Shown: positions 33,983-43,589 of the stretch, piece by piece
Position numbering within the stretch: position 1 is the stretch's first letter
Layout of the letters: every line of letters begins with the position of its first letter
Source: Atherix ibis
Taxonomy: Eukaryota; Arthropoda; Insecta; Diptera; Athericidae
Assembly: GCA_958298945.1 (NCBI GenBank)
Contig: OY282610.1
Coordinates: 63,795,088-63,859,087, forward strand
Length of the DNA: 64,000 bases
Reading direction: 5' to 3'
Position numbers and translations under genes: made by a program
Notes under the pieces: generated by a model
What the model was told of the DNA's origin: nothing
The model's input: only the letters and a program-made list of their open reading frames with translations
Database searches by the model: none

Positions 33983-34693
33983 ATAAGTTAATATGTAGAA
34001 GGAAGTAAGGAAGCTCTTGAGTTTCTAGGCAAATATCTAAGCATATTCTTGGACAATACTCGTTCCTTTCAAGAGAGGATACAATGTAATAAAAAATGCG
34101 GTGGCATTGCTGAAAATGTGTGGTGTTCAGACCAGAAGCCAGATAGCTGATCAGGAATACTTACTTTCGTTATGTCGGAATGGAAAAAAGACGTTTTTTC
34201 AAAATGTTAACCAAGAATTGAAAGAAGGCTAGTCGATTTCAAAGGAAGATGAAAGAATTCATCGAAATATAAAAGAAAATAAAAACTCATTTCAGATTGA
34301 AAATTTTACAAATAATCTAGGGAAGGGAAGAAATTACGATATTTCGTGTCATTAACAATTATTGTACGATTTTTGATATTTTCTAGTTGAAGCAAATATA
34401 AATCCAAGGGAGTGGAGGCGAGAGGGTTTTCACTCAATAACACATATATGTGATGATGATAATGATGAGCAAATATTTTTCGTCCACGCTGTGTTATGAT
34501 CGTTTCTTTCTTTTTGAGGTCTAAAAAAAGAAAACGAGACAAAATGAAATTTGTGACTTTATAGAGTATAAAGATTTTCTCTAGGGGCACGATCTTAGAT
34601 TATATAAATGTATATAATTTAACTTTAAGAAATTATTACTATTCAATAAAAATATTTTGGGTCACTAAACACTAAGGATAATGAACGAAAATA

Positions 34694-35745
34694 TTGAGTT
34701 GTCAAGAAAGTAATTTCGTTGTTTCCCAATAGAGGACTTAATTGTATTTTTTCACAACCAACTTCACACTTAAACCGCATAATCATATGTATTTTGACAG
34801 CTGACATAGCAGCGCTTGTTGTCTGAAAATTGATTCGATTGTTTCTGCACAGTAGTATTTGGTTGATACACTTTTAACTATGGAGCATGTTCGACATATT
34901 TTACTTTTTTACTATAGAAAAGATAACGCAGCTGTTCAAGGGAGAAAAAGTTATTCGATGTGTTAAGTAAGCGCCAGTGCCAAAACTGGTTTGCAAAATT
35001 TCGATCCGGCAATTTCGATTTCGAAGATGAACCACGTTCTGGAAGGCAAGTTGAAACTGATGAAGATACAATAAAGGCACTAATTGAAGCAAACCGGCGA
35101 ATAACAACTCGTGAGATCGCTGAGAAATTAAATTTATCGAATTCGACCGTTCATGATCATTTGAAACGGATAGGTTTTATCTCAAAGCTCGACACATGGG
35201 TTCCTCATCTTCTTAAGGAAAAAAATTTGTGCCGTTGCATTGACGTTTGTGATTTGCTTCTCAAACGCCAAGAAAATTATCCATTTTTGAAGCGTATCAT
35301 CACTGGGGACGAAAAATGGGTTGTCGTCTACAACAATGTTAAGCGCAAAAGATGAACCGGCTCAAAGCACTTCGAAAGAACATATTCATCAAAAAAGGTT
35401 ATGCTATCTGTGTGGTGGGATTTCAAAGGAATCATTTATTTTGAGCTTCTACCGAGCAACACAACGAACAATTATGAAGTGTACTGTCATCAGTTGGACA
35501 AATTGAATGATTCATTTTGAAGAATGAAAAAAGCACAGAATTGTTCAGTAGGAAAGATATAACATAGTGTTCCAACAGGATAATGCGAAACCACATACAA
35601 GTTTGAACACTTGGCAAAAGCTTTTCGAGCTTGGATGGGATATAGTGCCACACCCACAATACTCTCCAGACCTTGCACCTTCCGATTATCATTTGTTCCG
35701 GTCTCTACAAAAAAATTTTAGACGGTAAAACGTTTAATTCAAATG
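34694..35745 (+). mobile_element. 3'-truncated mariner, cecropia-like (copy B)
   Basis: Left end TTGAGTTGTCAAGAAAGTAA follows a TA at 34692-34693 and matches the ends of copies A, C and D. It has the longest 5' region of this family here. The transposase frame begins Met-Glu-His-Val-Arg at 34880, loses one base near 34945-34955, and continues from 34960 with both DNA-binding regions, Thr-Trp-Val-Pro-His-Leu and Thr-Gly-Asp-Glu-Lys-Trp (about 35306). A deletion near 35350 and later damage break the rest. The element stops at about 35745, before the C-terminus and right repeat. Confidence 0.85.
34880..35700 (+). pseudogene. Cecropia-like mariner transposase pseudogene (copy B)
   Basis: The N-terminal HTH reads Arg-His-Ile-Leu-Leu-Phe-Tyr-Tyr-Arg-Lys up to a one-base loss. 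From 34960, Trp-Phe-Ala-Lys-Phe-Arg-Ser-Gly-Asn and Glu-Pro-Arg-Ser-Gly-Arg lead into a second HTH (Thr-Arg-Glu-Ile-Ala-Glu-Lys-Leu). The first catalytic Asp is present. Frame changes near 35350 separate it from Gln-Gln-Asp-Asn-Ala (about 35573) and Asp-Leu-Ala-Pro-Ser-Asp-Tyr-His (about 35670). All three catalytic Asp codons are still recognisable, but in different frames. Confidence 0.82.
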
Positions 35746-36733
35746 AGGCAAAGTAACCAAACTTTCTACCAGCTAGAAAAGAAGTCATTTTTCCATCTTA
35801 CTGTTGAACCTACGATTTGAGATCTTAAACGTAAGGTGTAACGGGGTTTAATTTAAGATTTATCAGTTAATTATACCATATGATCTTATATTAAAGAGAC
35901 AAAAAAAACTGTACAGCTTATTTTAAGGCTTTAGATTTTATGCTACCGAAATTAAAATGAATTTGTGGAAGACCTCATTTTTAAGACCTATTTGTAATAA
36001 CAAAAAAATTTAAGAATTGAGACCACAGAGATTTATATATAGATTATTGAGTTTTGTCATATTGTAAACATGACAAAACTCAATAATCTATTTATAAATT
36101 CAAAATTGGAAACTTCATTTTAAGAAAAAAAAACAAACGATTTAAATAATTCATTTTAAAACTAGTGATTTTAGTTAATAATGCTTAAGAGAACATTTTT
36201 AGTACTAAAATTTAAAAAATATTGTATATTTTTACGACCAAATATCTTAAGAATTTCTTGACGTTTGGTTCAATACACATTCGAAAATAGTAGAATTCTT
36301 ACAAAAATTTTGATATTTCTTTCTGCAAATTGGAAAATTATTTGATAATTTATGCGAAAGATCATTACTATGTCCATTCGTATTTTCTTTCTTTCACCAA
36401 CTTAGTAACTAATTAAGAACTTTTTAAATAAAATTAAATTTAATGAGACCAACAATCATAATAATACGACGATATTAAAAACGTCATGCCATTTTTAAAT
36501 TATTTTGTTTTTTTCCGAAATTTTAACTTACGATAAATCTCCATTTTAATTATAAATTAAAAATTAAGTAGTACAAACTTTGTAGAGACATACCTGCAAA
36601 AAGAAAAAAAAATTGATTAAAAAAAAATTCAAAATAATCGTAGACATTTCTAAGAGTAGATGGCGAGCCTCAAATAGGCTGGATCACCACCATAAGGAGA
36701 TTGCCTAGAATCACCAACAGCAACTTTCAAAAT
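35746..36733. other. No recognisable gene; contains a hairpin
   Basis: AT-rich sequence with no coding signal; see the hairpin at 36031-36099. Confidence 0.4.
36031..36099. repeat. Hairpin, 30-bp arms
   Basis: 36031-36060 pairs with 36070-36099 with one mismatch and a 9-bp loop. Confidence 0.92.
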
Positions 36734-36832
36734 GTTCTACATTGATGGGAAGATTTAAAAAATTTATATTAAATTAGGGGAACAAAATCAAAAGTATCTT
36801 TCAGGTCTTGCTAGATCTTAGGTCTTTTATAG
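36734..36832 (+). repeat. Unclassified repeat, copy 1
   Basis: Nearly identical to 39624-39715. It has a 7-bp insertion around 36818-36825 (a short partial duplication of its own AGATCTT word). It lies directly against the truncated Mos1-like copy M4. Confidence 0.9.
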
Positions 36833-36835
36833 TTC

Positions 36836-37470
36836 ACGCAGAGCACAGTGCAATTTGATCAGTTGTTGGTGGTAGCGGTAGGCATTGACAGTTTCACCAG
36901 GTTTCAAAATCTCATAGTAGACGATACCCTGCTGATCCCTCCAAACGCACAGCATCGTCTTCCGTCCGAGATCATCCATCCGATTTGGTCTTGGGGAAGA
37001 TGTTGATGGTTGGCCGGGATCAACCCACGATTACTTGCATTTTTGGCGATTGGGTATCGTCTTCGTTCAAAAGAGCTTGCAATTGATGGTCCTCAACCTT
37101 CCTAGGCCGACTTTCACGCTTCTTGTCTCACAAGTCAAAATTGCCGTCTTTGAACCGACGAAAAAAATCTCGGCACGTTGTTTCCGATAAAGCACTGCCA
37201 CCTCCATGAGCATTCGATGCGATTCGGCAGCCGATTTCTTCAAATTGAAGTAGAAAAGCAGAGCTTCCCGCATATGCTCTTTTTCTGGCACAAAACTAGA
37301 CATGATTACCAAAGGAAAAATGTATGTTGTTGTACGAAATTGCTGACAATGTGCACTGACTAATGTTGACAGAAGTCAAACTTATAAAAAAAAGTATGGC
37401 GTCTCCATGGCAGCTTAATACGCTCACTCACGCCATCTATGACCAAACAGCGGATTTAAGCTTATACACC
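36836..37470 (-). mobile_element. Deleted Mos1-like mariner, minus strand (copy M4)
   Basis: Mos1-like element in reverse orientation. The 5' end at about 37470 retains the inner part of the inverted repeat but lacks the outermost bases. The reading begins Met-Ser-Ser-Phe-Val-Pro-Glu-Lys (about 37303) and is frameshifted in the first HTH. An internal deletion joins the Leu-Asp-Glu-Asp region (about 37050) to the segment after the first catalytic Asp (about 37030), so the first Asp is gone. The 3' third, including the other catalytic residues, is cut off at about 36836. Confidence 0.85.
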
Positions 37471-37541
37471 TTATATAAGCTTATATTAAAAGCTCATTAA
37501 AAACATTCGCGATCCACAAATTTTAGAAGAAAAAACTTTTC

Positions 37542-37663
37542 TGATTCGATTGAAATCGATTTAAACCGTTAGATTATACATTTTTTCGTAATTTTGAGAA
37601 TTGTGATTCGATTGAAATAGATTTAAACCGTTAGTTTACACATTTTTTCGTAATTTTGTCAGT
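37542..37663 (+). repeat. Two-unit tandem duplication, period 62
   Basis: 37542-37603 and 37604-37663 are close direct copies with a few substitutions. It lies just upstream of a mariner remnant and may belong to its leader region. Confidence 0.8.
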
Positions 37664-37851
37664 TTTTTTAAACTTGTAAACCAGTTAACATGTGTGAAGC
37701 GAAAGTGCACTTAAGACATTGTACATTGTATGAGTTACGAAAAGGGAACAACGCAAAAGAGGCAAAATAAACTTGTGTGGCGTGTTTGGAGAAGACGCAG
37801 TAGCAGCTCGAACATCCAGAAGAGATGGTTTACGAAATTTCGTTCGGGTGA

Positions 37852-37910
37852 TTTTTCTTTGAAAGATGAACCCAGATCAGGAACTTCTGGGTTCATCTTT
37901 CAAAGAAAAA
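37852..37910. repeat. Perfect hairpin, 25-bp arms, in a mariner remnant
   Basis: 37852-37876 pairs perfectly with 37886-37910 across a 9-bp loop. The left arm is normal transposase sequence; the right arm is its inverted copy. Confidence 0.93.
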
Positions 37911-38202
37911 GTCAATGACAAAGTGTTACGCAGTATGACTTGGAATTTATCAGACTACTGCTTTAGAGCATATTAAAAGGCTTTGTTTTGTGTCCAAACT
38001 CTCTGTTTGGGTGACACACGAATTAAGTGAAAAAACTTAATGAATCGAATTTCAACATGTTCTTCAAATCTTGTTCGTCACAAAAGGGAACCGAAAAGGG
38101 GAGATACCACCGACCACATCGAAAGCTGGCGTACATCAAAAGAAAGTTATGTTGTGTTGTTGGTGGGATCGGAGGTATTGTCCACTATGAGTTGCTGAAA
38201 GA

Positions 38203-38238
38203 AAATTATACGGTCGATGCTGATCGACCGTATAATTT
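38203..38238. repeat. Perfect hairpin, 16-bp arms, in a mariner remnant
   Basis: 38203-38218 pairs perfectly with 38223-38238 across a 4-bp loop, at the point where the transposase reading jumps to its C-terminal part. Confidence 0.92.
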
Positions 38239-38460
38239 GAGGTTGTCCAAATGGCAGTGGACGAATACTTTGCGACCCAAATCGAGGACTTTTTTTCTAG
38301 GGTGTTGGATAAGCTGCCAGAAGAACGCTAGCAGACAATTGTAATTAATAAAGGAAATTATATTTTGTATTAATTTTTGTATAAAAATAGAAATTTAGCA
38401 GTAGAAGAAAAGTAATGAGACTGATTTTATTTTATTTTTTTATATATCAATATTATCTCG

Positions 38461-38880
38461 TCCAAAGTAGTTCCTTAAATAGCTGTGCATCGGTGGAGGC
38501 GATTTTTCCACTCTTCGAAACAGCTCCTTGGTTAGTCCTTTGGATTTTATCGACAGTACCAAGATGATGTCTTTTCAAGTGTTTTATTAATTTTGGAGAG
38601 GAAAAAAATCACACGGTTTTAGATCAGATGAAGAAAGGCGCTGGGAAACCACAGGCATATCTTTTTTCAACAAAACTCCTTGATAGAGATGGCAGTGTGA
38701 TAGTCTCCATTGTCATGATGGAATATTCCAAGTGCCTGCTTTCAAACAGATTCAATATAATTCGACGGTCTGAACTCATAAGATCGCTTATGAATGGTGT
38801 TCGTCTTCCAGAGCTTCTTGGCCATTTTTGCGGCGTTATGTTGGTACTCATGTCTCTCACTTATGCCGACAAGTTCGGCC
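38461..38880 (-). pseudogene. Mariner remnant, minus strand
   Basis: The minus-strand frame 38624-38860 has Ser-Ser-Asp-Arg-Arg-Ile (DNA-binding region). Lower coordinates encode a C-terminal part with Ile-Lys-His-Leu-Lys-Arg-His-His and, in another frame, Leu-Phe-Arg-Arg-Val-Glu-Lys and Tyr-Phe-Gly-Arg-Asp-Asn. It resembles the internally deleted elements at 5790-6915 and 20825-21625. Confidence 0.6.
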
Positions 38881-38884
38881 ATTT

Positions 38885-39310
38885 TGAATGTTCAGTTAGT
38901 TTTTGACAGCTACTTTGCTTGCACGTGTTTTGGCTCGTCTTCGATTTTTACCCATTTTCGACCAAAAACAGCAACGCATTAACATTGCTAAGGAGCTGTT
39001 GGAGTCTGTCCGCGACGACCCAAATCCAGAGGGTCATAACTGGTCACGAATCATGGGTTTATGGTTATGACGTGTAAACCAAAGCTCAATCATCCCCATG
39101 GACGCTGCCGCACGAGCCAAGACCGAAAAAAGACGCCAAGTTCGGTCGAATGGGAAGGTTTTGCTTAGTTTTCTTCGATTGCAGCGACGTGGTTCATCAT
39201 GCCACAGGATAGAACGGTCAATAAGGAATATTGCCTGCAGTTATGCACAAGTTGCGCGAAGCAATCCGCCAGAAACTATAAAACTACTCAGAAGCACTTC
39301 ATTAGCAATT
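38885..39310 (+). pseudogene. Mariner catalytic-domain remnant with Asp-to-His change
   Basis: Plus-strand remnant abutting the minus-strand one. It reads Gln-Lys-Gln-Gln-Arg-Ile-Asn-Ile-Ala-Lys-Glu-Leu-Leu-Glu, then Ile-Thr-Gly-His-Glu-Ser-Trp-Val-Tyr-Gly-Tyr-Asp-Val (about 39036-39075). The usual Gly-Asp-Glu has become Gly-His-Glu (codon 39045-39047), removing the first catalytic Asp. It continues Arg-Arg-Gln-Val-Arg-Ser-Asn-Gly-Lys-Val-Leu-Leu and ends in Val-Ala-Arg-Ser-Asn-Pro-Pro-Glu. The second and third catalytic regions are missing. Confidence 0.72.
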
Positions 39311-39623
39311 ATGTACATGGGATTCTTTGCGTAAAAATAGTGGTTCTATGTTAGTTGATGGTTTGTAGTTTTTGGAAACTATCCTCCTCCATCCCCCATT
39401 TTTTAATTATAAATTACTTCTGCCAAAAACAACAATAAATGGAACCGTATTAATAAATTATAATCCCAAAAAGTCTGCAAATTATATTCACACATATGCA
39501 TTAGGGGTAGATAACTGAAGTAATATTTAACAACATCAAACAGAATTCCTTACGTCATCCATAAAATAAAAGGGAATGTTGGGATAGGTTACCTTTACGA
39601 AAAATGATAGAGTGTTTATTGTT

Positions 39624-39715
39624 GTTCTATATTGATGGGAAGATTTAAAAAATTTATATTTAATTAGGGGAACAAAATCAAAAGTATCTTTCAGGCCTTG
39701 CTAGATCTTTTATAG
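39624..39715 (+). repeat. Unclassified repeat, copy 2
   Basis: Partner of 36734-36832, same orientation, with only a few differences outside the 7-bp insertion. About 2.9 kb separates the copies. Confidence 0.9.
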
Positions 39716-40189
39716 TATGAAAAGGCTGAATTTTTATACAGAACGAATGAAAAGGAGTGGTGAAGGAACTATTATTCTTAGCATTTATCCGATTAAAACA
39801 CAAAAGAAAGTTGTCGGGATTTTCTTTTCTATATTTTTAATATTATTGAACATCTTCGACAAATTTCATGGAAGTATATACATAACCCCCCTCCAACCTT
39901 ATTCCTTTCCTTTTAAAACAATTTTGTACCGCAGGCGTCTTTTAGGTTTAAAAATAATTTCATAAAAATATGAAAGTGCATCGAAAAACAGTTTGGTAAT
40001 TTATCAATGCTCTGTTCAACCCCGTACGCCTCTCAAACAGCAATAACAAAATTTCTACTTCGTATAAGCTGATACTTATTAATAGTAAAAAATTGAGGAT
40101 AATTAGTAACAATCCTCCTTAGCCCTCGACATTTTTTTAGTGTAAATATTTTTTTGACATTATCAGAGAAGATTCTAGAAAAGAGCTAG
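39716..40189. other. No recognisable gene
   Basis: An 82-codon frame at 39717-39965 is hydrophobic in part but has no recognisable motif or splice context. Confidence 0.35.
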
Positions 40190-41320
40190 GATACGTTGAA
40201 AAGAAAGCTCTCCATATATCGGACATGTTATGAAGTAAAATTATGAATCAGAATTGGACAAGAAGAAATTGATGAAATAGTTAGTTATAAAAGAGTTAGG
40301 CAGGAGAAATCTAGAACAGGAGATGAAAAAAAGTTAATGAAAGTGATATTGTGGTGGGAAGGAAGAATATGTGGACGATATTGTACTATTGGCTTCGGAA
40401 GAAAGTGTATTAAGAGAAATGCTAAGAAAATTGGAAACGTATTCTAAAAAAGACGAAGTTTGGAGAAAAAAAGATGTACGAAGAAAGAGGAAAGAAGGAA
40501 GTAGAAAAATTAAAAAATTAATGTAGTAAAAAGGTTCAACTATCTTGGGTATCTAAATGACAAATAATAATAAGAACGTAGAGCATATAAAAAAACAGGC
40601 AGCAAAAGCAAGAGCATCGTTAATAGGTAAGGTATGGAGTATTCGTGAATGCCTATGCAAAAAGGATTGGGAAAGGAGAAAAACCACATATTCAACGCAC
40701 ACTAGATTGCAAAAAGAAATACTCCAGATTATCTGGAGTAGGAAAGTGAGTGAAGAAGTCTTCTGAGCAAGCAAATATAAATGGAAATTTAAAAAAATGA
40801 AAGCTGAAGATATAATTAAAAAGTTGTGGAGAAAAGGATTCTGAGAATAGGAAAAGAGAACCATTATGTTAAGGAAAGAGGAGAAATATTTATAAGAATT
40901 AAAACTGAAAGAGAAGTATACGAATTCGAACTATAAAGAAATTGAGAAGATATTTAAAAAAGAAAGAACAAAGACAAAGACTTGAAAGGAATTGAAGGAT
41001 ACGAAAGGAACAGGGAAGAGTTACCTATATACGCTATACATTGAAGATATTCCGACGTAGCAGTGAAACGAATGTATTTAAATACTCGCTAACAGGGGAG
41101 AAGAAAATATGCAGACTATGTAGAAAGAAAAAGCAAACGCTGTCGAACAAAATAGAAGAATGCGAGAAAATAATCAAAATAACTGAAGTTAAAAAAGTGA
41201 CTAATGAAAATGGGGCAGGCTGTGTATTTCTAAAAGGGATTGAATGGATAATAAGAAAACGACGAAAGAGAAAAAGAAGAAAAAGACCTGAACCGAATAG
41301 TGGTAATACGTATTGAAGAA
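40190..41320 (+). mobile_element. LINE reverse transcriptase C-terminal remnant
   Basis: Reads Tyr-Val-Asp-Asp-Ile-Val-Leu-Leu-Ala-Ser-Glu-Glu near 40368-40403, the catalytic Tyr/Phe-x-Asp-Asp box of a reverse transcriptase. It continues with a charged Lys/Glu-rich stretch, then Phe-Asn-Tyr-Leu-Gly-Tyr-Leu (about 40536-40556), as in the RT thumb of non-LTR elements, and Ala-Lys-Ala-Arg-Ala-Ser-Leu. It is a different LINE family from the other copies (no match to them). Several stops interrupt it. Confidence 0.68.
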
Positions 41321-41324
41321 GTTA

Positions 41325-41925
41325 AGCCCGCTTCACACGGCGCTTGCTTAATCTTGCTTACTACAGTGCTGGCTGCGGTGCTAGAAATGACGTTTCCAAA
41401 CCAGATTTCAAAAATAGAACAGCTTCTATTTTTCGTGCTAGTTTTGCTGCTATTGTCAACGCAAACCAATGAGAAAACTTGCTTACTACCGTGCTGGCTG
41501 CGTTGCTAGAAATTAAGTTTTCAAGCCAGATTTCAAAAATACGAGTACAGCTTCTATTTTTCGTGCTAGTTTTGCAGCTATTTTCAATGAAAACCAATGA
41601 GAAAACTTGCTTACTACCGTGCTGGCTGCGCTGCAAGAAATGACGTTTTCAATTTAGATTTCAAAAATAGAATAGGTTCTTTTTCCGTGCTAGTTTTCCT
41701 GCTATTTTCAACGAGAACCAATGAGAAAACATTATCTTGGCACGTGTACAAATGACATTCATATATACGTTTATTCACATTCAAACTGTTACTAAGCAAG
41801 CATCAAATCCAACATGGAAACAAGCATAAAAAACCAGCACAAAACAAGCACCGCAGCCAGCTTGAAAACAAGAAGCGAATCTAGCAGACAAACAAGCACG
41901 AAAACTAGCGTGTAGAAAGGACAAC
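41325..41925. repeat. Tandem repeat within an inverted-repeat frame
   Basis: Three head-to-tail units at 41353-41477 (125 bp), 41478-41605 (128 bp) and 41606-41730 (125 bp), each starting CTTGCTTACTA. A 15-bp word from the first unit (GCTGGCTGCGGTGCT, 41368-41382) recurs inverted at 41847-41861. Both outer edges carry ACACG-type motifs near 41332 and 41903. It may be a non-autonomous DNA element with an expanded middle; no clear target duplication was found. Confidence 0.75.
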
Positions 41926-42133
41926 AAGGTGGATGATGTAAATCACATGAAAGAGAATAAAAGAAGACCAAGAAAGAGATAGTAAGAGTTTAACAAAAAA
42001 TTACTTAATAAGATGTGCCAGAAATTTATGGAAAAAATGGCGTTTTGACAAAATAAAAGCATATAATAATAGAAGATTCACAATTTCGTTGTCAATAATT
42101 ATTAGTTAATTAATCTTAAGAACTTATTAAATA

Positions 42134-42237
42134 TTGGGTTGTTCGGAAATTTCGTTTTTTCCCAACAGAGTACTTAATTGTATTTTTTCACAACCAACTT
42201 CACATTTTAGCCGTATAATCATATGTATTTTGACAGT
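42134..42237 (+). mobile_element. Lone 5' end of a cecropia-like mariner (copy D)
   Basis: Starts after TA with TTGGGTTGTTCGGAAATTTC and matches about 100 bp of the leader of copy B (34694-34803). No transposase or right end follows. Confidence 0.85.
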
Positions 42238-42404
42238 TCTCAGACCCTAGATTTATTGAAATTATTAAATTATAATAACTACAAAATTTGCAAATATTTC
42301 ACCAAAACAAAAAAAAATAATTAAAATATCTCAACCATTAGGGCTCGAACACAATTCCGACATTCTCGTCGTAGTACTGTCTATCATATACGTGTATGTC
42401 AGTT

Positions 42405-42540
42405 TTTTTGTTGTGTGGCAGCATTGTTATTGATATTGAAATTAAAATGGAAGACAAGATAAACGTATATATTGAGTTAAATTAATTTAAGAACTAAAAT
42501 AAGCATAAAATATAAATAATAAACTCATTGCAATTGTCTT
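42405..42540 (+). repeat. Repeat related to the 50.5-kb tandem array edge
   Basis: Shares its order of words (a TGTGTGGCAGCATTGTT-like block, then a TAAGCATAAAATATAAATAA block and a CATTGCAATTGT block) with 50525-50675. Confidence 0.8.
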
Positions 42541-43589
42541 CAATTTATATTAAGGGGCTTAACTGTTCAAAACGGCACGATTTAGTTATAAGAACGGAAT
42601 CACACAACTATGAGTTGGCGTGGTAGTTAAGTGGTACGTGTATGTACATTAAAAACAGCAAACTGAATTTTTTCTTGGAATGCCAACAATTTAAAAAAAA
42701 GCAAATTAACACACGTTAACAACATTTTAAAAATGTATTGTAAAAAGAAGGCAGTAAATAGATGCGTTCCTCGCGAATACCTTCCAATTGATTATTCACT
42801 CATTATTCATACCGCAAGGTCTTTTGGGTGTTTTTGGAATGCGGATTTTTTTTTTTTTTGAATCGTAAAAAGCTATCCGCGCGATATATGCACATACATT
42901 CGACCATAACTGTCTATTCAATTTGCCAATCCACATACATTTTCTGCTCTCAGCTTAATTTTGTGATGATTTTGTTGTATTGGTTTTGTTATTATAATAT
43001 TCTCCAATTTTTGTCTAGTTTTTTTCGCTCTTTGAATTTTTATTTTGTTGACATAACTCATTTGGTTTATGAGCGAAAAAGAACACCTCCTACCACCTTA
43101 ACTTAAGAATGTTCACTTGCGTTGGTTACTTTTATTTCAATAATATTTTTTCCTTAGAAAAATAATAACAAAATGTCACGTAATCTTCTCTTCTTGTTTA
43201 GATATAAATTTTAGGTTTTTTTTCTTAGATATAAATTTTAAGTATGTTTCACTTCCTAATGATTCCTTTTTTTTGGAGACTAACCACCACTGAGAATTAA
43301 GCTTTCATTTGAAACGATCATGTGGTCTAAGCCCTATTACCATCCAGCAAAGGTGTTCGGACTATCCTGACCAAAAAAAAAATATTCATATTTTTACGTT
43401 TTAAATATTTTTTTAAAAATATCTTCATTGGACAATTTTATTTTGACAAACAATTTCAAGGTTTTTTAGTAGAAACTGAACCTTGTAGAAATAATAGAAT
43501 TAAAATAGGGAAAATTGGTACGCACACACTGGACTCTTACATGCAAAAAATATATAACAAAAAAAATAAAAAACAATAGGTAGCGAAAT
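42541..43589. other. No recognisable gene
   Basis: AT-rich; no supported coding signal. Confidence 0.35.

Larger units (their letters stand above)
31965..34190 (-). mobile_element. Jockey-like LINE fragment (copy c), interrupted by a mariner
   Basis: Minus-strand copy of the same LINE family as 1-660 and 57690-58990, matching the 57780-58750 copy on both sides of an inserted mariner (32359-33634). The left part runs from the 3' block near 31980 to about 32356, the right part from 33637. A foldback duplication at 33696-33781 and a GA repeat at 33961-33982 lie in the right part. Frames are broken. Confidence 0.75.
37690..38345 (+). pseudogene. Mariner remnant with two snap-back palindromes
   Basis: Another mariner lineage. 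It opens near 37690 with Cys-Glu-Ala-Lys-Val-His-Leu-Arg-His; then come Arg-Lys-Gly-Asn-Asn-Ala, Trp-Phe-Thr-Lys-Phe-Arg-Ser-Gly-Asp-Phe-Ser-Leu-Lys-Asp-Glu-Pro (about 37830-37875), Ser-Val-Trp-Val-Thr-His-Glu-Leu (about 38003), Gly-Ile-Val-His-Tyr-Glu-Leu-Leu (about 38175), and a C-terminal Val-Leu-Asp-Lys-Leu-Pro-Glu-Glu-Arg (about 38303-38329). The catalytic residues are missing. Perfect palindromes at 37852-37910 and 38203-38238 lie where sequence is deleted. Confidence 0.75.

Noticed and set aside
42134..42237. Lone mariner end as a MITE
   Set aside because: Only the left end is present; without a right inverted repeat it is better called a fragment.
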